Source: Wolfiporia cocos
Lineage: Eukaryota; Basidiomycota; Agaricomycetes; Polyporales; Phaeolaceae
NCBI GenBank assembly: GCA_029448655.1
Contig: JACCLO010000012.1
Span: 248,001-312,000, forward strand
Direction: 5' to 3'
DNA length: 64,000 bases
Every line of letters starts with the position of its first letter. The stretch's first letter is position 1. The notes beneath the pieces are model-generated. The model was not told the DNA's origin. It worked only from the letters and a program-made list of their open reading frames with translations, and made no database searches. Of this stretch, positions 11,601 to 22,178 are shown one piece after another. Both the position numbers and the translations under genes were made by a program.

Positions 11601-12497
11601 GACGATTTGTGCATATAAGTATGGTGATAGCTGTCCAATAGTTTGATTTGTCAAAGCAATTGGCAACGCACACTGGTATGAGCTTACATGAAGCAGTAGT
11701 CCAGCTTATCCCATAGCAACTCTGCAATCTGATCTGCACGCTCCCTCCGTGTTCCCACCAGCTCACCAAAATTTACCTGTGACTCCAGGGATAATATACC
11801 ACTTTTATTCTCCAGGAAATGTAGGAAGTCAACAATAGTGAGCTCAGACAAAGATAAGTCATCTGCATCACTACAACCAGTACCAGCTGCCTTGGCTCCA
11901 TCCTCTACTTGATTTCCCCTCTGATATTTAATGAAATTGTCTCGTCTAAATGCTTGCTTGACTTCTGTGCACCGTAAACAAGTTTTAGTGCAAGATTCAT
12001 GAGCCCCAACACCCCTGGTCTTTAGGGAAGTCTGTGGAGGGCAAATCTTGTTTGCAGCGGCCGCATTCTTGTGTATCAGCATCCATAGTTGTGGTTCAAG
12101 TGTCTGTAGGAGGTATAGGGAGTTTCTAACAATTTATGGAAGTGGCCAAGTGTTGGAGAAGTATTCAGGTAACAAACAAAGACTAGGCCTTCATCACGTG
12201 ATGGGCCACAGCTCCAGGTGTGCAGTGTTGAGTCGTTCAATTGGGCAGGATTAAACATTCATTTCTTACATGTAATAGCTGTACTCATTGTTTTGGCACA
12301 TGTTCATGATTAGTTAATTCGTATGTTGTGCAGTTGTATATTTTATATGATATAACAAAGCACATTCCGGTATTATATGGACTTAGAACAGCCTGCTGTT
12401 GCATTGCGCTTGGGCACTTGTACGATCCCTAATATGGCATTGTTTGGCATTGTTAGCAATCCACGCGTTGCAACTTGATGGGTGGATTGCATCCACT
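8650..12497 (-). mobile_element. Mutator-like (MULE) DNA transposon
   Basis: The terminal inverted repeats are 8650-8738 and 12409-12497, 89 bp with four mismatches by my reading. They start AGTGGATGCAATCC. A 10-bp target duplication, GCCTATAAGC, lies at 8640-8649 and 12498-12507. The single gene inside is a MULE-type transposase on the minus strand with two in-frame stops, so this copy is probably no longer autonomous. Confidence 0.93.
8926..12258 (-). pseudogene. MULE-type transposase, disrupted
   Basis: The gene would cut and move the surrounding transposon. Visible parts in order are: an N-terminal segment with FVCYLNTSPTLGHF; a DNA-binding-like region (CQGWLHITVTDG, 11390-11638); the catalytic region at 10654-11115 with LSLDSACM (first Asp), LTAKDWSEI (second Asp) and QLCFWH; MNVEWFWQQLKHD (likely catalytic Glu) near 9940; a SWIM zinc finger with CNCG and LCKH near 9665-9700; and a C-terminal exon ending at 8926. 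An intron with donor GTAAGG separates the last two. Reading upstream of residue MYLFC near 10097, the conserved frame continues through TGA at 10116-10118 and again through TGA at 10248-10250, 132 nt apart and in frame. Exact exons in the N-terminal third are uncertain. DDE residues are assigned by family resemblance. Confidence 0.88.
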
Positions 12498-12507
12498 GCC
12501 TATAAGC

Positions 12508-13811
12508 ATTTGCCATCAGATTTGCAACTTCTGACATGAAGGGCTGTGGCTCTGAGGTGCATTTCTGGTAACTTTGAGTGTCAGCATTAGGTTATGCCAA
12601 TTACTAGAGCCAGTATTCATTACACTTCACTGTGTGAAGCCACCGGTTTTCTGATGCCTAGAACTTGGTCAGAACTTGTGGATTCTGAACAGATTCTGAA
12701 GAAATTCTGGACAGATCACAACATTGTTGGAATACATCCAGAATCTGCATATTTCTGACACATCTCTGACAGATTCTTGGATTGGTCTGGTCAGCTGTCA
12801 AAAGACTGAGCCATTGATAGGTTATCTGATTGTGTAAATACATAAGTTGATGCATACAAAATTGCCGTAGTATACATAAGGAGCTATATTGTTATCCTTA
12901 TCCTCATTTAACTTTGACACAAGCAAGCTGGCTACTGACATCATGAACCAAGCTCTGACTTCAACTTGTCTTCAGCTTTGGTCTGCATCCTTCAGTTCCT
13001 CCTTCTCCAAGTCCCTCTCCTCCTCCTCTGCCAGTAGGCACAGCAATTCTGCAGATCATGTATATACTGTGTCGAAGGGTATGCAAGATTGTCATGCCCT
13101 GACATATGTATCTCATCAATGGCCACAATTCTTAACAGTCAGATGCTGTCATTCCACAGCATCAAGTTCTCACCAATGAGGCAGCATACTGAAAAATCAG
13201 CAGTGATCAGTTTTCTTTATATTGACAGCAATGATTCTTGTAATATCATCAAGAGCAGACAACAGTCCTGGCACTATATACTTTTGCATTCATGCCTTAC
13301 CATAGTTGCACCTTACTATCCATCAAGCAAAGCACTTGTATGTTAGTATGTACATCCATTCCTACTGGCTTGTATACTCACACACTGATCTCCAGGTGCG
13401 CACCGTACACTTCAGTTCTCATCATAAGCGTGTTCACTATCCCATATCTTGACAGTGCAATTGCATCATGGGCTGCACCTGGCACCCACACACTTTCAAG
13501 GCACAACATCAGTGCAGCATCTCATATCAGGTAAGCTATTGTTGTTCCAGTTGACTTGCATATTGAAGACGAGTTGGGTGCATATAGCTGCTTTGCACAC
13601 AAATTCAAGGGGTTGAGCCACAGCAGGCAAGCTTGTCAGGTTAGTCCAATTGTGACCATCTGTACAAATGCTGATAGCAATTGTGATCACTCAAATAGTC
13701 CATTTGGGGGGATCTCACTGGTGTGCTGAGTATTCATTGTTGCACCAATACTCACTGATGTCATTATATACATACAGATTCTGGGTGGTGATCGAATGTA
13801 CCAAATGCATA
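12508..13811. other. AT-rich stretch with clustered ATTCTG motifs, no gene seen
   Basis: Positions 12650-12790 carry many copies of ATTCTG or its complement. A similar cluster, in inverted order, lies at 16110-16230. Both sit near a CACTGTG-AAGC sequence (12626 and 16256), which could be ends of an old DNA transposon. Short open frames elsewhere have no recognisable domain. Confidence 0.3.
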
Positions 13812-14011
13812 TGAAGTGACACAGGTCAGGGACTTACTAACAAAGTTGTAAGGTTTGCTGGTAGTCAATAAGATGGGTGGTAACAAGCTTAGGTATGAGC
13901 AGGTTACAAATGAAGTGAATAGTTCCAAGGCAACTACACCTTAGAGGTTAAGCTTATATACATGGGTTGCAGCGACCAGTAATGGTCTGCCCTAAAGCTA
14001 GATGGTCTGTG

Positions 14012-14660
14012 TGTCACGGTAACCACCGTGCTACCCGCCCCAGCGGGGAACCCCTATATCCACCCTACTATCCCTAATAACCCCCCATCCTCCTGTAGGC
14101 GGAGAACAAGAAGGCACGTCTATTGAGACGGCCTGCCGTATTGCCTGAAGTCGCGACCCATGAGTGTATCGCGGCGCCCCCAGACTAGCAGGTAAAAGAG
14201 AGAGAGGTTGGATGCAATGAATAGAGGCCCCCATGTCCAAGTGTTAGTATGCAGCAGGCTTGTCGTTCAGCGGCAAGTCGGTTCGCACGCAGAGGCAGAC
14301 AGCACAGGGTATTGAGAGGTTGCCAGGGGACGTGCCCCCAACGACGAGAAGATAAGTTCTGAGGAGTACCTCAGAACGCTACGTAGTATATATACATGGA
14401 GACGCTATCTACTGTAGCTACAAGACCTGCCCTAATGGTATGGTCTGTGCACACCGTGACTACGTCGCACATGACTACATAACGACTGTGACTCCAGTGA
14501 CGTACCACGTGACCTATGTAAGAGATAAGATATGGAAGGCTTATCTATTTCCCATGCACGTGCGGTTCCGGGCGGCTAGGCGTTAAATAGTGAATATCGA
14601 GGAGTTTTGGGAATGCCGGCAAGGGGATTCCTCCTATATTCCGGGGAATTTCTTGCGACA
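14012..14660 (-). repeat. Solo LTR nested in an older LTR, target duplication CTGTG
   Basis: The LTR runs from TGTCACGGTAACC to CTTGCGACA and is flanked by CTGTG at 14007-14011 and 14661-14665. A GTTCTGAGG/CCTCAGAAC hairpin and reverse TATATACATG lie near 14356-14397. Confidence 0.9.
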
Positions 14661-14833
14661 CTGTGCATGAGCCAGTAATGGCAAGTGTGTGCTTGTTTGG
14701 GTGCCCAGTAATGAGTGGCCCAATCATGAGTGTGCTTTGGACCGTAGGTCCCTGTTTGTGCTTTGTGGCAACAAATGTTAGTCATCAGGTCAGGTGCAGT
14801 TGCCCGGACTGCTGATGTAAACCAGCTTAGTAG

Positions 14834-15557
14834 TGGGGAGGGGCAATCCTGTGCCAATGGCATCTCCCGGATGTCCTCTGTCTGAGCGAGTTAGCGCGCG
14901 CTACTTGTGCGCTTGTACCCTTTATCTCGACAGCATCTAATGTTAGGATTTGATGGTATCAGTGCATGGCGTGGTGCGGCATCCACTGCTGACCTGTAGC
15001 GCTCGCTAGTGACGTGGAGCGCTCACTGGACCATGGTATTTTTCTACAGATAATCAAGCAATGCTTTTCATGCCTTGGTGTAGTGAGACTAAATGTGTAT
15101 TAAATATATCTACATCGATCCTCTGGGATGGATTTTCTTCAAATCGCGCCATTTCCATTATATAGCGAGGCAGTGGTTTCAAGGGCATACACGTGCATCA
15201 TGTGATTTGGCGTGTTGCGCTTAATGTGCGCACCAATTGCACACCTGTGGTATCCGCATTTCCAGGTGCAGCTGGCCATATAGTTTGTAGCCTTTCTAAC
15301 GCATCTAATAAGTTCCATGTACTATACCGGACAATGGTGCTATACCACTTTCTTGCGGGCCCTTTGACAGCGGCATGTCAAGGCCATCAGCAGCACGTCA
15401 AAGCCATTAGCGGCACATCAAAGCCATCAGCGGCACGTCAAGGCCTGTCAGCGCTACTAGGAGTCAATCTAATCTACGGTCACTGAATTTGGTAGGTGCG
15501 GGGTTTGAACTCAATCATTCTGTGGGACACTTTTTGAACCAAGCTTGCCCCTCCCCA
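14834..15557. mobile_element. Short non-autonomous DNA transposon
   Basis: The 13-bp terminal inverted repeat is TGGGGAGGGGCAA at 14834-14846 and its complement at 15545-15557. TTAGTAG lies on both sides (14827-14833 and 15558-15564), giving a 7-bp target duplication. The element is 724 bp and encodes nothing recognisable. The superfamily is unclear. Confidence 0.75.
15369..15450. repeat. 20-bp tandem repeat, about four units
   Basis: The unit is close to AGCGGCACGTCAAAGCCATC and repeats from 15369 with single-base differences. It lies inside the 724-bp DNA element. Confidence 0.8.
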
Positions 15558-15859
15558 TTAGTAGCATGTTTAAGACACGTCTGGTTGTCAGGTGACCATG
15601 TAGGTCATGTGTACCCAAACTAAGCAAGGTTTGGGTGGCTTATAACTATACAGTTATATGATCTGGTACCGTGGTAGAGCTTATCTAAGCTATTCTCACG
15701 GTCACATGCTAACAGGCAATATTGTAGCCCCATAAGGGAACTATCATGTGATGTGTAAGTGCCCATGTAACATGTGATAGTTAAGGTGTAAAATGTGAAA
15801 TATAATCTCAGACATGAGTCTTTCAGGTATGAAGTTCTGGTAAAATCTGTGACATGAAG

Positions 15860-16415
15860 CCATGTCCAGTCCATAGGGTACTGGAGGTATATCAGCTTGC
15901 AAGGGATATTCCTATCTTCATTGAAGATCACTTAGTATAGTGGTGAATCCCCTGTATGATATCGGAATATATATGATTATATGCTTCCTGACTGCCCAAG
16001 ATCCAAAAGTCGACAAATATTGTCTTTGTATTACATAATATGTCTTCAGACTATTACATAATGCATCTTTCTGGGACTTGTCTGTGGCTAGTATAAACTG
16101 GCGACCTAGATTCTGAGGTCTTGTAATTTGGTCAGAGCCTCATTGGAAATCCACCAAAAACCTCAATTCTGGGATTTTGGGAACTTGGTCAGAATCTTTC
16201 TGCTCAGAATTTGCAGATTCTGATCAAATTGCGAGTGTCAGATAATCAGCAGCTTCACAGTGCTTTAGTTATCCTCTACTTGGTCATGTGGGGTGCATGA
16301 AAACTCATGCTATAATTAGCAATTCTCTAATGATGATGGTTTAGAGCAGCTGCTTAGGCAGGTGTGAGCCTGCACCTTCTCATGTATGCACAGCTCAACA
16401 TATCAATTTCACGCA
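15860..16415. other. No gene seen
   Basis: The stretch lies downstream of the ABC1 kinase gene. It contains the second ATTCTG/CAGAAT cluster (16110-16230) and a CACAGTG motif near 16256. Confidence 0.3.
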
Positions 16416-18459
16416 TCAGCCCTCAAAAGCCTGCTCTGGCATGTCTATCCCAAAATTACTCTTTGCAAACCCGCGCATAGTCCGTTCCAGTTCGTCCTCA
16501 AATCCCTCGCCCCTGAGTCCCATGCGCGCCCTCAACCATTGTTTGAACTGGCTCCAGAGGAAGGCCAGGTCAATTGTGAGTAGCACCAGCCGGAAGATGG
16601 TATAACGTTGATACTCATCCAATCGCTCTGGTAAGGTGAGATTGGGGGCTTCTGTGAGTGACCGTGAGGCCCAATAGCCTGTGATCCTGATGCGATTGAC
16701 GGGCGAGCCAAATGACTGGTTGTTACCTATGAACGCGATCAGGCTGAGACGCAGAGAAGTCCACGTTTGGTATACCTTGCACAATGCTGCAACACGACGC
16801 GTGGCGACGTTCACTCCATGCACGATCACGCAAGCAAGGAAAGCGCTCACCGCATATTCCGGCCAATGAAGATGAGTGGCTTTGGGATTTTGTCGGTGTC
16901 GGAGAGAAAGCTCTTGAGCTTCTCCTTGATCAAAACACTCCGCTGATACTCGTCCAAGTCCTCAAAGTTCTGTGCGTCTTTGTCCTGATCTGCGAACCGC
17001 ACCGGCCGCATGAGGGTTGCGCTGGCGAACAGGTCCGGCGCGCCAATCCCCCACTGCTCCGCGACGCCCTTGACGACGCCGAGGTCGAGCGTCATGAGAC
17101 CCTTCCACAGTGTCGCGTACTGGCGCTGGAAGTCCTTGGTCAGGCGCACGTAGAGGCCGTGGTCGAGGAGCACGAACTGGGGTGCGGTGGGATTCTCTGG
17201 ATGTGGACGGATGATGATATTTCCCGGATGCGGGTCACAATGCACCCAGCCCCAGTCGAATATCTGCGCGCTGAAGAGCTCTACCATCGTCGTCATGACC
17301 GACTTGACGCCGCCCGTTAGCGCCGCGGGGCGTGACGAGGGCGCCGCGGGCGTGTCATAGTCGTCCTCGCCCATGAGTCGCCGGATGCCGCGACGGTCGC
17401 TCAGGCGCACCCCGTCGATCCACTCGGCGACCATGACCTTCTTCGTGGACAGCTCGGGGTAGACCTTTGGGATGTACACCTTTTGGGCGAGACGCGGCTC
17501 CTTGGCGATGAACGCGGCGGTGCAGAGCGCGTTGTTTGCCTCGAGTTCAAAGTCAAGCTCCCTCCGCAAGTGTTCGTTGATAAAGTCTGCGGCGCATATA
17601 GTCGGCGGGCAACGTTGTACGTTGGACGAACTCACCGACGGTGAAGTACACGGGCATGTCGAACAGGTAGTTTTCGTATATCCACATGACGATGCGGAAG
17701 GCACCGAGGTCCCATTCGACCTGTTTACTGACGTCGGGCTTTTGGATCTTGACGGCGACCCATTGCTCGCTCCCGTCGGCGGTCTTGAGCCTCGCGCGGT
17801 GCACCTGCGCGATGCTGGCGCTGGCGGCGGCGCGCTCTTCGAACTCGTCAAAGATACCGTCAGGGCCTGTGGGCGGTTTGCCGAATTCGCGCTCCAAGAC
17901 GGACTTTACGACGCTGAACGGAATCTGTGGCGCGTCGTCAAAGAGCCGGGAGAATTTCTCCTGCATGGGCTTTGGCATAAGGGCGGCGTTGTTGGCGAAG
18001 GCTTGGCCTGGGTGATGTCGATATATTGCAGTGGCAGAACGGGAGCTTGCACGCACCGATTTTGATGTATAGGCCGCCGTTTGAGGTGAAGAGGTCATAC
18101 ATTCTCTCTGAGACGCGTTCGTGGAGGGACGGTATACCCTCCGCCTTCTCCGGTGTGAAGTACAGCTTGTAGTCTAGGGCTATCATCGCACACTGGCCAG
18201 AGTTCAGCTGGGGCGACGGGCACTAGGCGATCCTGCATCGTACCGTGGAGAATGTGCGTAAAGTGCGGGCCATAGCGGAGGCGTTATATTGTCGGTCCAC
18301 GAACCAAAGTGCACCGCCCCCTCCGACGACGTATGCAGCGCGGCGGAGCCATCTCGCGCTGCGAGGAAGAGCGGAGAGCTGACGAGACGGCGGGTGGGCA
18401 GCGAGAGAGCCTCTGGCTGGTGGCGAGGCGCGAGCGTTGCGGACACATGAGGCAAACAT
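16416..18459 (-). CDS. ABC1/UbiB-family atypical kinase, probably mitochondrial
   Basis: Family members are atypical kinases or ATPases of mitochondria linked to coenzyme Q and lipid homeostasis. My model has six exons: 18459-18244, 18192-18057, 18007-17636, 17586-16851, 16786-16776 and 16726-16416, total 593 codons. The N terminus is Arg/Ala/Ser rich (a plausible mitochondrial presequence) and is followed by a hydrophobic YVVGGGGALWFV segment. Visible motifs are KIGQA (the family KxGQ motif), VAVKIQKP with the ATP-binding Lys, WVHCDPHPGN (catalytic loop) and LLDHG (metal-binding Asp). The C terminus has NNQSFGSPVNR and a hydrophobic LVLLTIDLAFLW segment. The fifth exon is only 11 nt and is required to join NMRIVQGNNQ. 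The gene is divergent from SPA2 with 365 bp between start codons. It resembles the Mcp2/ADCK1 branch, but that subgroup assignment is tentative. Confidence 0.9.
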
Positions 18460-18824
18460 GGACGAGCGGGGGCCAGGTGGACATGGCGCAGAATATATTG
18501 CCCTGGCCGGACATCCCGAGGGGACGCGTACGCCCCGCGTTACGTCACGGCTGCCTGCGTATGGCAACGCCGACTCGCTCGGGCAGCCTGTCGCCGTGGG
18601 CACATCCTCCGCAGCGCCCGACGCACCCGACGCACCCGACGCACCCGACGCACCCGACGCACGACGCGGTGGCCGACGCAGCACCCGACGCAGTGCTCGA
18701 CGCGAACCGAACACCCGCGCGTGATCGCGTCGGCCACGTGGGCGGAAGCAGTGCAACGCGCTCATTGCTACGATCAACCGTCTCGCACTCCCGCCTCGTG
18801 CACCCGCCATTCTCTCTTTCCACC
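18460..18824. promoter_or_regulatory. Divergent promoter with a perfect 9-bp tandem repeat
   Basis: The segment separates the ABC1-kinase and SPA2 start codons. It carries five perfect copies of CCCGACGCA at 18617-18661, with degenerate GACGCA copies to about 18700. Open frames crossing it on both strands are repeat-driven and are not considered genes. Confidence 0.6.
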
Positions 18825-21800
18825 ATGAGACGCTCAGCCGCCGGCTCCTCTCGCGTCCCGTCTCCCACAAACACAACCTACTCTGGGCTCTCCAGCTACA
18901 ATCGCACCGATTCATATCGCCCTCAACCACCCCCCGTGCCCCAGTCCGACCCCCGAGCCATCGCCCAGACCCACTTCACCGAGCTCAGCAGGTATCTTGC
19001 ATCCTACCTGGCAAACGGTCAGTCCTCGTCCTTTCCACACTCGTCTCGTCCCGACCGACCCCCGCATTTCCCAGAGCCCGCAAACTCTCGCTCGACCGCG
19101 AGGCAAAAGCTCACCCGCCTCACACGCCAGCAGTTCCAGGAACTCTCCACCGATGTATACGACGAGCTCGTCCGCAGAAAGGAGAATTCGGAACGCAACG
19201 AAGGTGCGCAGTACTAACGTTCCCTCTTGCCTCATGCTCACCGTCTCGCAGTACCCTTCCTCCCCGTACGGGACGACTTCCACCCCAAGCGAAATCAAGC
19301 CCGTCAGAAGCTGGCGACCCTGCCGACAAACCGGTTCAAGGACCTGTCCAGCGACGTCTACTACGAACTCGCCAGGCGATATCCCGAGTTCAAGGAGGAT
19401 GTGCGTATCCACTCCATCTCCGCCACCTCCCCTCTGATTGCTCTCACAGCCCGTTGATGGCGCCCCCCTATCTCCTGGGTCCACCTACGACGACTACCCC
19501 TCTCCCGACTTTCCCACTTCTCCCCGCTCAAAAGCCATCACAAACTCCATAGGCCGCGCCTCCCGCGCATCGGATCTCCAGGCTGCCAACGGCGGCTATG
19601 CCCCCGGCCCTTCATCGCGCGCGGCCAGCACGGACGAGTACGCGAACGGCCGCCGGAGCACGGACACGATGGGGTCGCGCCGCAGGCCATCGCAGGACAC
19701 CGGTGGCCGGCGCCCGAGCGAGGCGAGCGAGTCGGCAGCGCAGAGCGCGACCGCGGGCATGGTCATCCCGACCAAGAGCACGATCGCGGAGGAGGACATC
19801 GAGGTCCCGTACGGACGCGGCAGCAGCGGCGCGCGGGGGCGGGAGAGCGACAGCGACGGGGACGCAGACGACCCGCGGCCGATGACGGGCGGCCTGGCGG
19901 GGCTGAGTGCGCGGCTGCAGGCGGACGGCGATGAGGACGAGCTGTACGACAAGCTGTCCTTTGGCCGCGCATCGGTGCAGTCGGATCGGTCGGCGGGCGC
20001 GGGGCGGGCCATCGGCGGGCGGTCGAGCGTCGCGGGGGAGGAGCAGGAGAGGGTGCGGCGGGACTACGAGTACAAGATCGCGACGATGCAGACGCGAATC
20101 GGCAGCCTCGAGCGGGACCTCGAGGGCGCGCAGCAGCGGGAGCAGCAGTGGGCCGAGGGCGAGGAACGGGTGCGTGTGGTCGAGGAAGAGCTGCGGGAGC
20201 TGCGCCAGGTAAGTCGGCACGAGCCCGGCGGGGTGATATGCTGACGCGTGGTGATGCAGCGCATGGAAGAAAAGACCGCTGCCATGTATGCAATGCAACA
20301 AGAACTGGAGGCACTGCGTCAGGAGCGCGAAAGTGAGAAGGAGGTCGAGGCAAGGAGAGCGAGGCAGGACGAAGAAGAGCTGCAAATATTGCGCGAACGC
20401 TGCGAGCGTCTTGAAGAAGAGCATGCTGGCGGAGGACAGGTACGGGCCTCATTACATCACCATCTCCGGTCCGCTGAATACGCTTCCCTCCAGCAGTCCG
20501 AGATTCTCGATCAGCTTCGGTCGGATATGGAGGGTCTCATGGTCGAGCTGACGGATCTCTCACGGCGCAATGACGAATTGATGACTGCCAAGGATGCCGA
20601 CTTGGCAGTGATCCGTGATCTCGACGCACAACTGAAGGAGTACAAGCGGAAGTACGAGCAAGCCAAGACCGAACTCCGCAGCATTAAAGGTATACCATAT
20701 TTCTGCACAAACGCATCAAGTCTTATTGATCGCAACTCTGGCAGCCACATCGCAGCTATTCTTGCAGCCCCCCAAGACGGACGACCAGCTACCGGTCTCC
20801 CCGGATGGCGGCCTGGTCGACATCCATGTGACCGCCTTCGTCTCCGCTATCGACAGCTTGCTCACCGCGGGACGCTCAAACACACCGACGCGTGTCCTCA
20901 CGCCCATGAAGGCAGTCGTGAACGCGGTGCACACTATCCTCGACGACGTAAAGGCGTACGAGCGGCGGCCGAGGCGCGACTCGCGGCAGGACCATGACTC
21001 CGAGACCCTCCGCGCGCTGCGCGAACGCGCAGAGGCGACGCTCAGCAACCTCGTCACGGCGTCCAAGACGCACGCGACGAGCGCGGGCATGTCGCCCGTC
21101 AGCTTGCTCGACGCCGCGGCGAGCCACGTCTCACTCACGGTGACGGATATCGGCAAGACGGTGTGCATCCGCAAGGCCACCCGCGCGGAGCAGGAGCAGT
21201 TTGTCCCGCCCACCGCCGGCGCGAGCGCCACGAACGGGTATGCGCCCGCGCTGCGGTCCGTAGACGAGGGGCGCGCGCCGCAGGCCCACTCGCGCGGGGG
21301 AAGCAGCGCGAGCTCACGCCGTGGAGACTCATTCTCGCCGATAGCAGGGCAATATGGAGAGGCGCCCGTGTCTGCGTCGCGCGCTTCGATGGGCAGGACG
21401 TCTGTCGAGGAGCGGCGCGGTCCCCCGTCAAATGTGTCGAGCTCGCAGACGAGCTCGCCGCCGCCGATTTTTGACCAGCCGGCGACTCACAGCACCGGGG
21501 GAATGACCAGCGATGAGTCTGCGCCCCCGGAGGGGCCCGAGGACGCGTGGGCGGAACTGAAGGTAGGCGACACCTAGACGCGTGCTACGGTCGCTGGTAT
21601 TGACACGACGACGCTTGTCAGCCGTATCTGGAAGCGCAAACTGAATCGATTGTCTATGCGATCCAAAGTGTCCTCTCGGGTGTTCGCAGTCCGACCCCGC
21701 CGCCGACACTCAACGAAAACCTGACTCAGATCATCACCATCGTGTCCAGCATTGTCGCTGTCTGCAAAGACAACCTGCCGCCTGCATCAGCGCAACAAGG

Positions 21801-21948
21801 CGAAGATATTCTCCGGGAGCTGGGCGACCATGCCAACAAGCTGAGCGAGGTGCAGGCACAGGCAGAGGTGACGAAGGAGTCGCGACAAATCATGGCAAAG
21901 TCGAGCTTTGCGGTGGCGAACGCGATGAAGGGGCTGATGAAGTTGTGA
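18825..21948 (+). CDS. SPA2: Spa2-type polarisome scaffold (GIT/SHD domain)
   Basis: Spa2 scaffolds MAP-kinase and formin components at growing hyphal tips. Eight exons give 916 codons: 18825-19017, 19075-19203, 19252-19400, 19450-20208, 20260-20439, 20494-20689, 20745-21562 and 21622-21948. The two Spa2-homology repeats are clear: KLTRLTRQQFQELSTDVYDE and KLATLPTNRFKDLSSDVYYE, residues about 65-140. A low-complexity Ser/Arg/Gly region follows (about 160-370), then a long coiled coil rich in Glu/Arg/Gln (about 385-540). The C-terminal region (about 550-916) includes a conserved alpha-helical VDIHVTAFVSAIDSLL segment and ends in a helical ...VANAMKGLMKL. The second intron (19204-19251) shows a textbook TACTAAC branch site. 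The first intron is 57 bp without a stop, so retention would keep the frame. Start chosen at ATG 18825 in CACCATGAG context, just before the conserved domain. Confidence 0.93.
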
Positions 21949-22178
21949 TTTGCTAGCTTATCTTCAGCTTGCATGGAAGGATAATCGGACGGGTTTCATC
22001 TCTTGACTTATGCATATTCGTGTTTGAATATATATCCTGCGGTTTGCTCTATTGTGCGCCTAACGGTGCACGTGCGCGTGCCGGATCGGAGAGCGGTCAC
22101 GACCAGCGCAGCCATTTCGCTTTCCACTGCAACGCCCATCTATTCGTCTTCGACGCTGGCCGCTCATCGCTGGACACG

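Larger units (their letters stand above)
13817..15854 (-). repeat. LTR split by two later insertions, target duplication TGAAG
   Basis: The outer LTR starts TGACACAGG and ends TCTGTGACA, with TGAAG at 13812-13816 and 15855-15859. Removing the inner LTR (14012-14660) and the DNA element (14834-15557), each with its target duplication, leaves about 653 bp, a normal length for this family. A reverse TATATACATG is at about 13955. Confidence 0.85.

Noticed and set aside
15369..15450. CRISPR-like array
   Set aside because: The 20-bp units are contiguous without spacers, in a eukaryotic DNA transposon.
19612..20452. Long minus frames opposite SPA2
   Set aside because: Antisense of the Spa2 coiled-coil exon; no domain and no splice structure.
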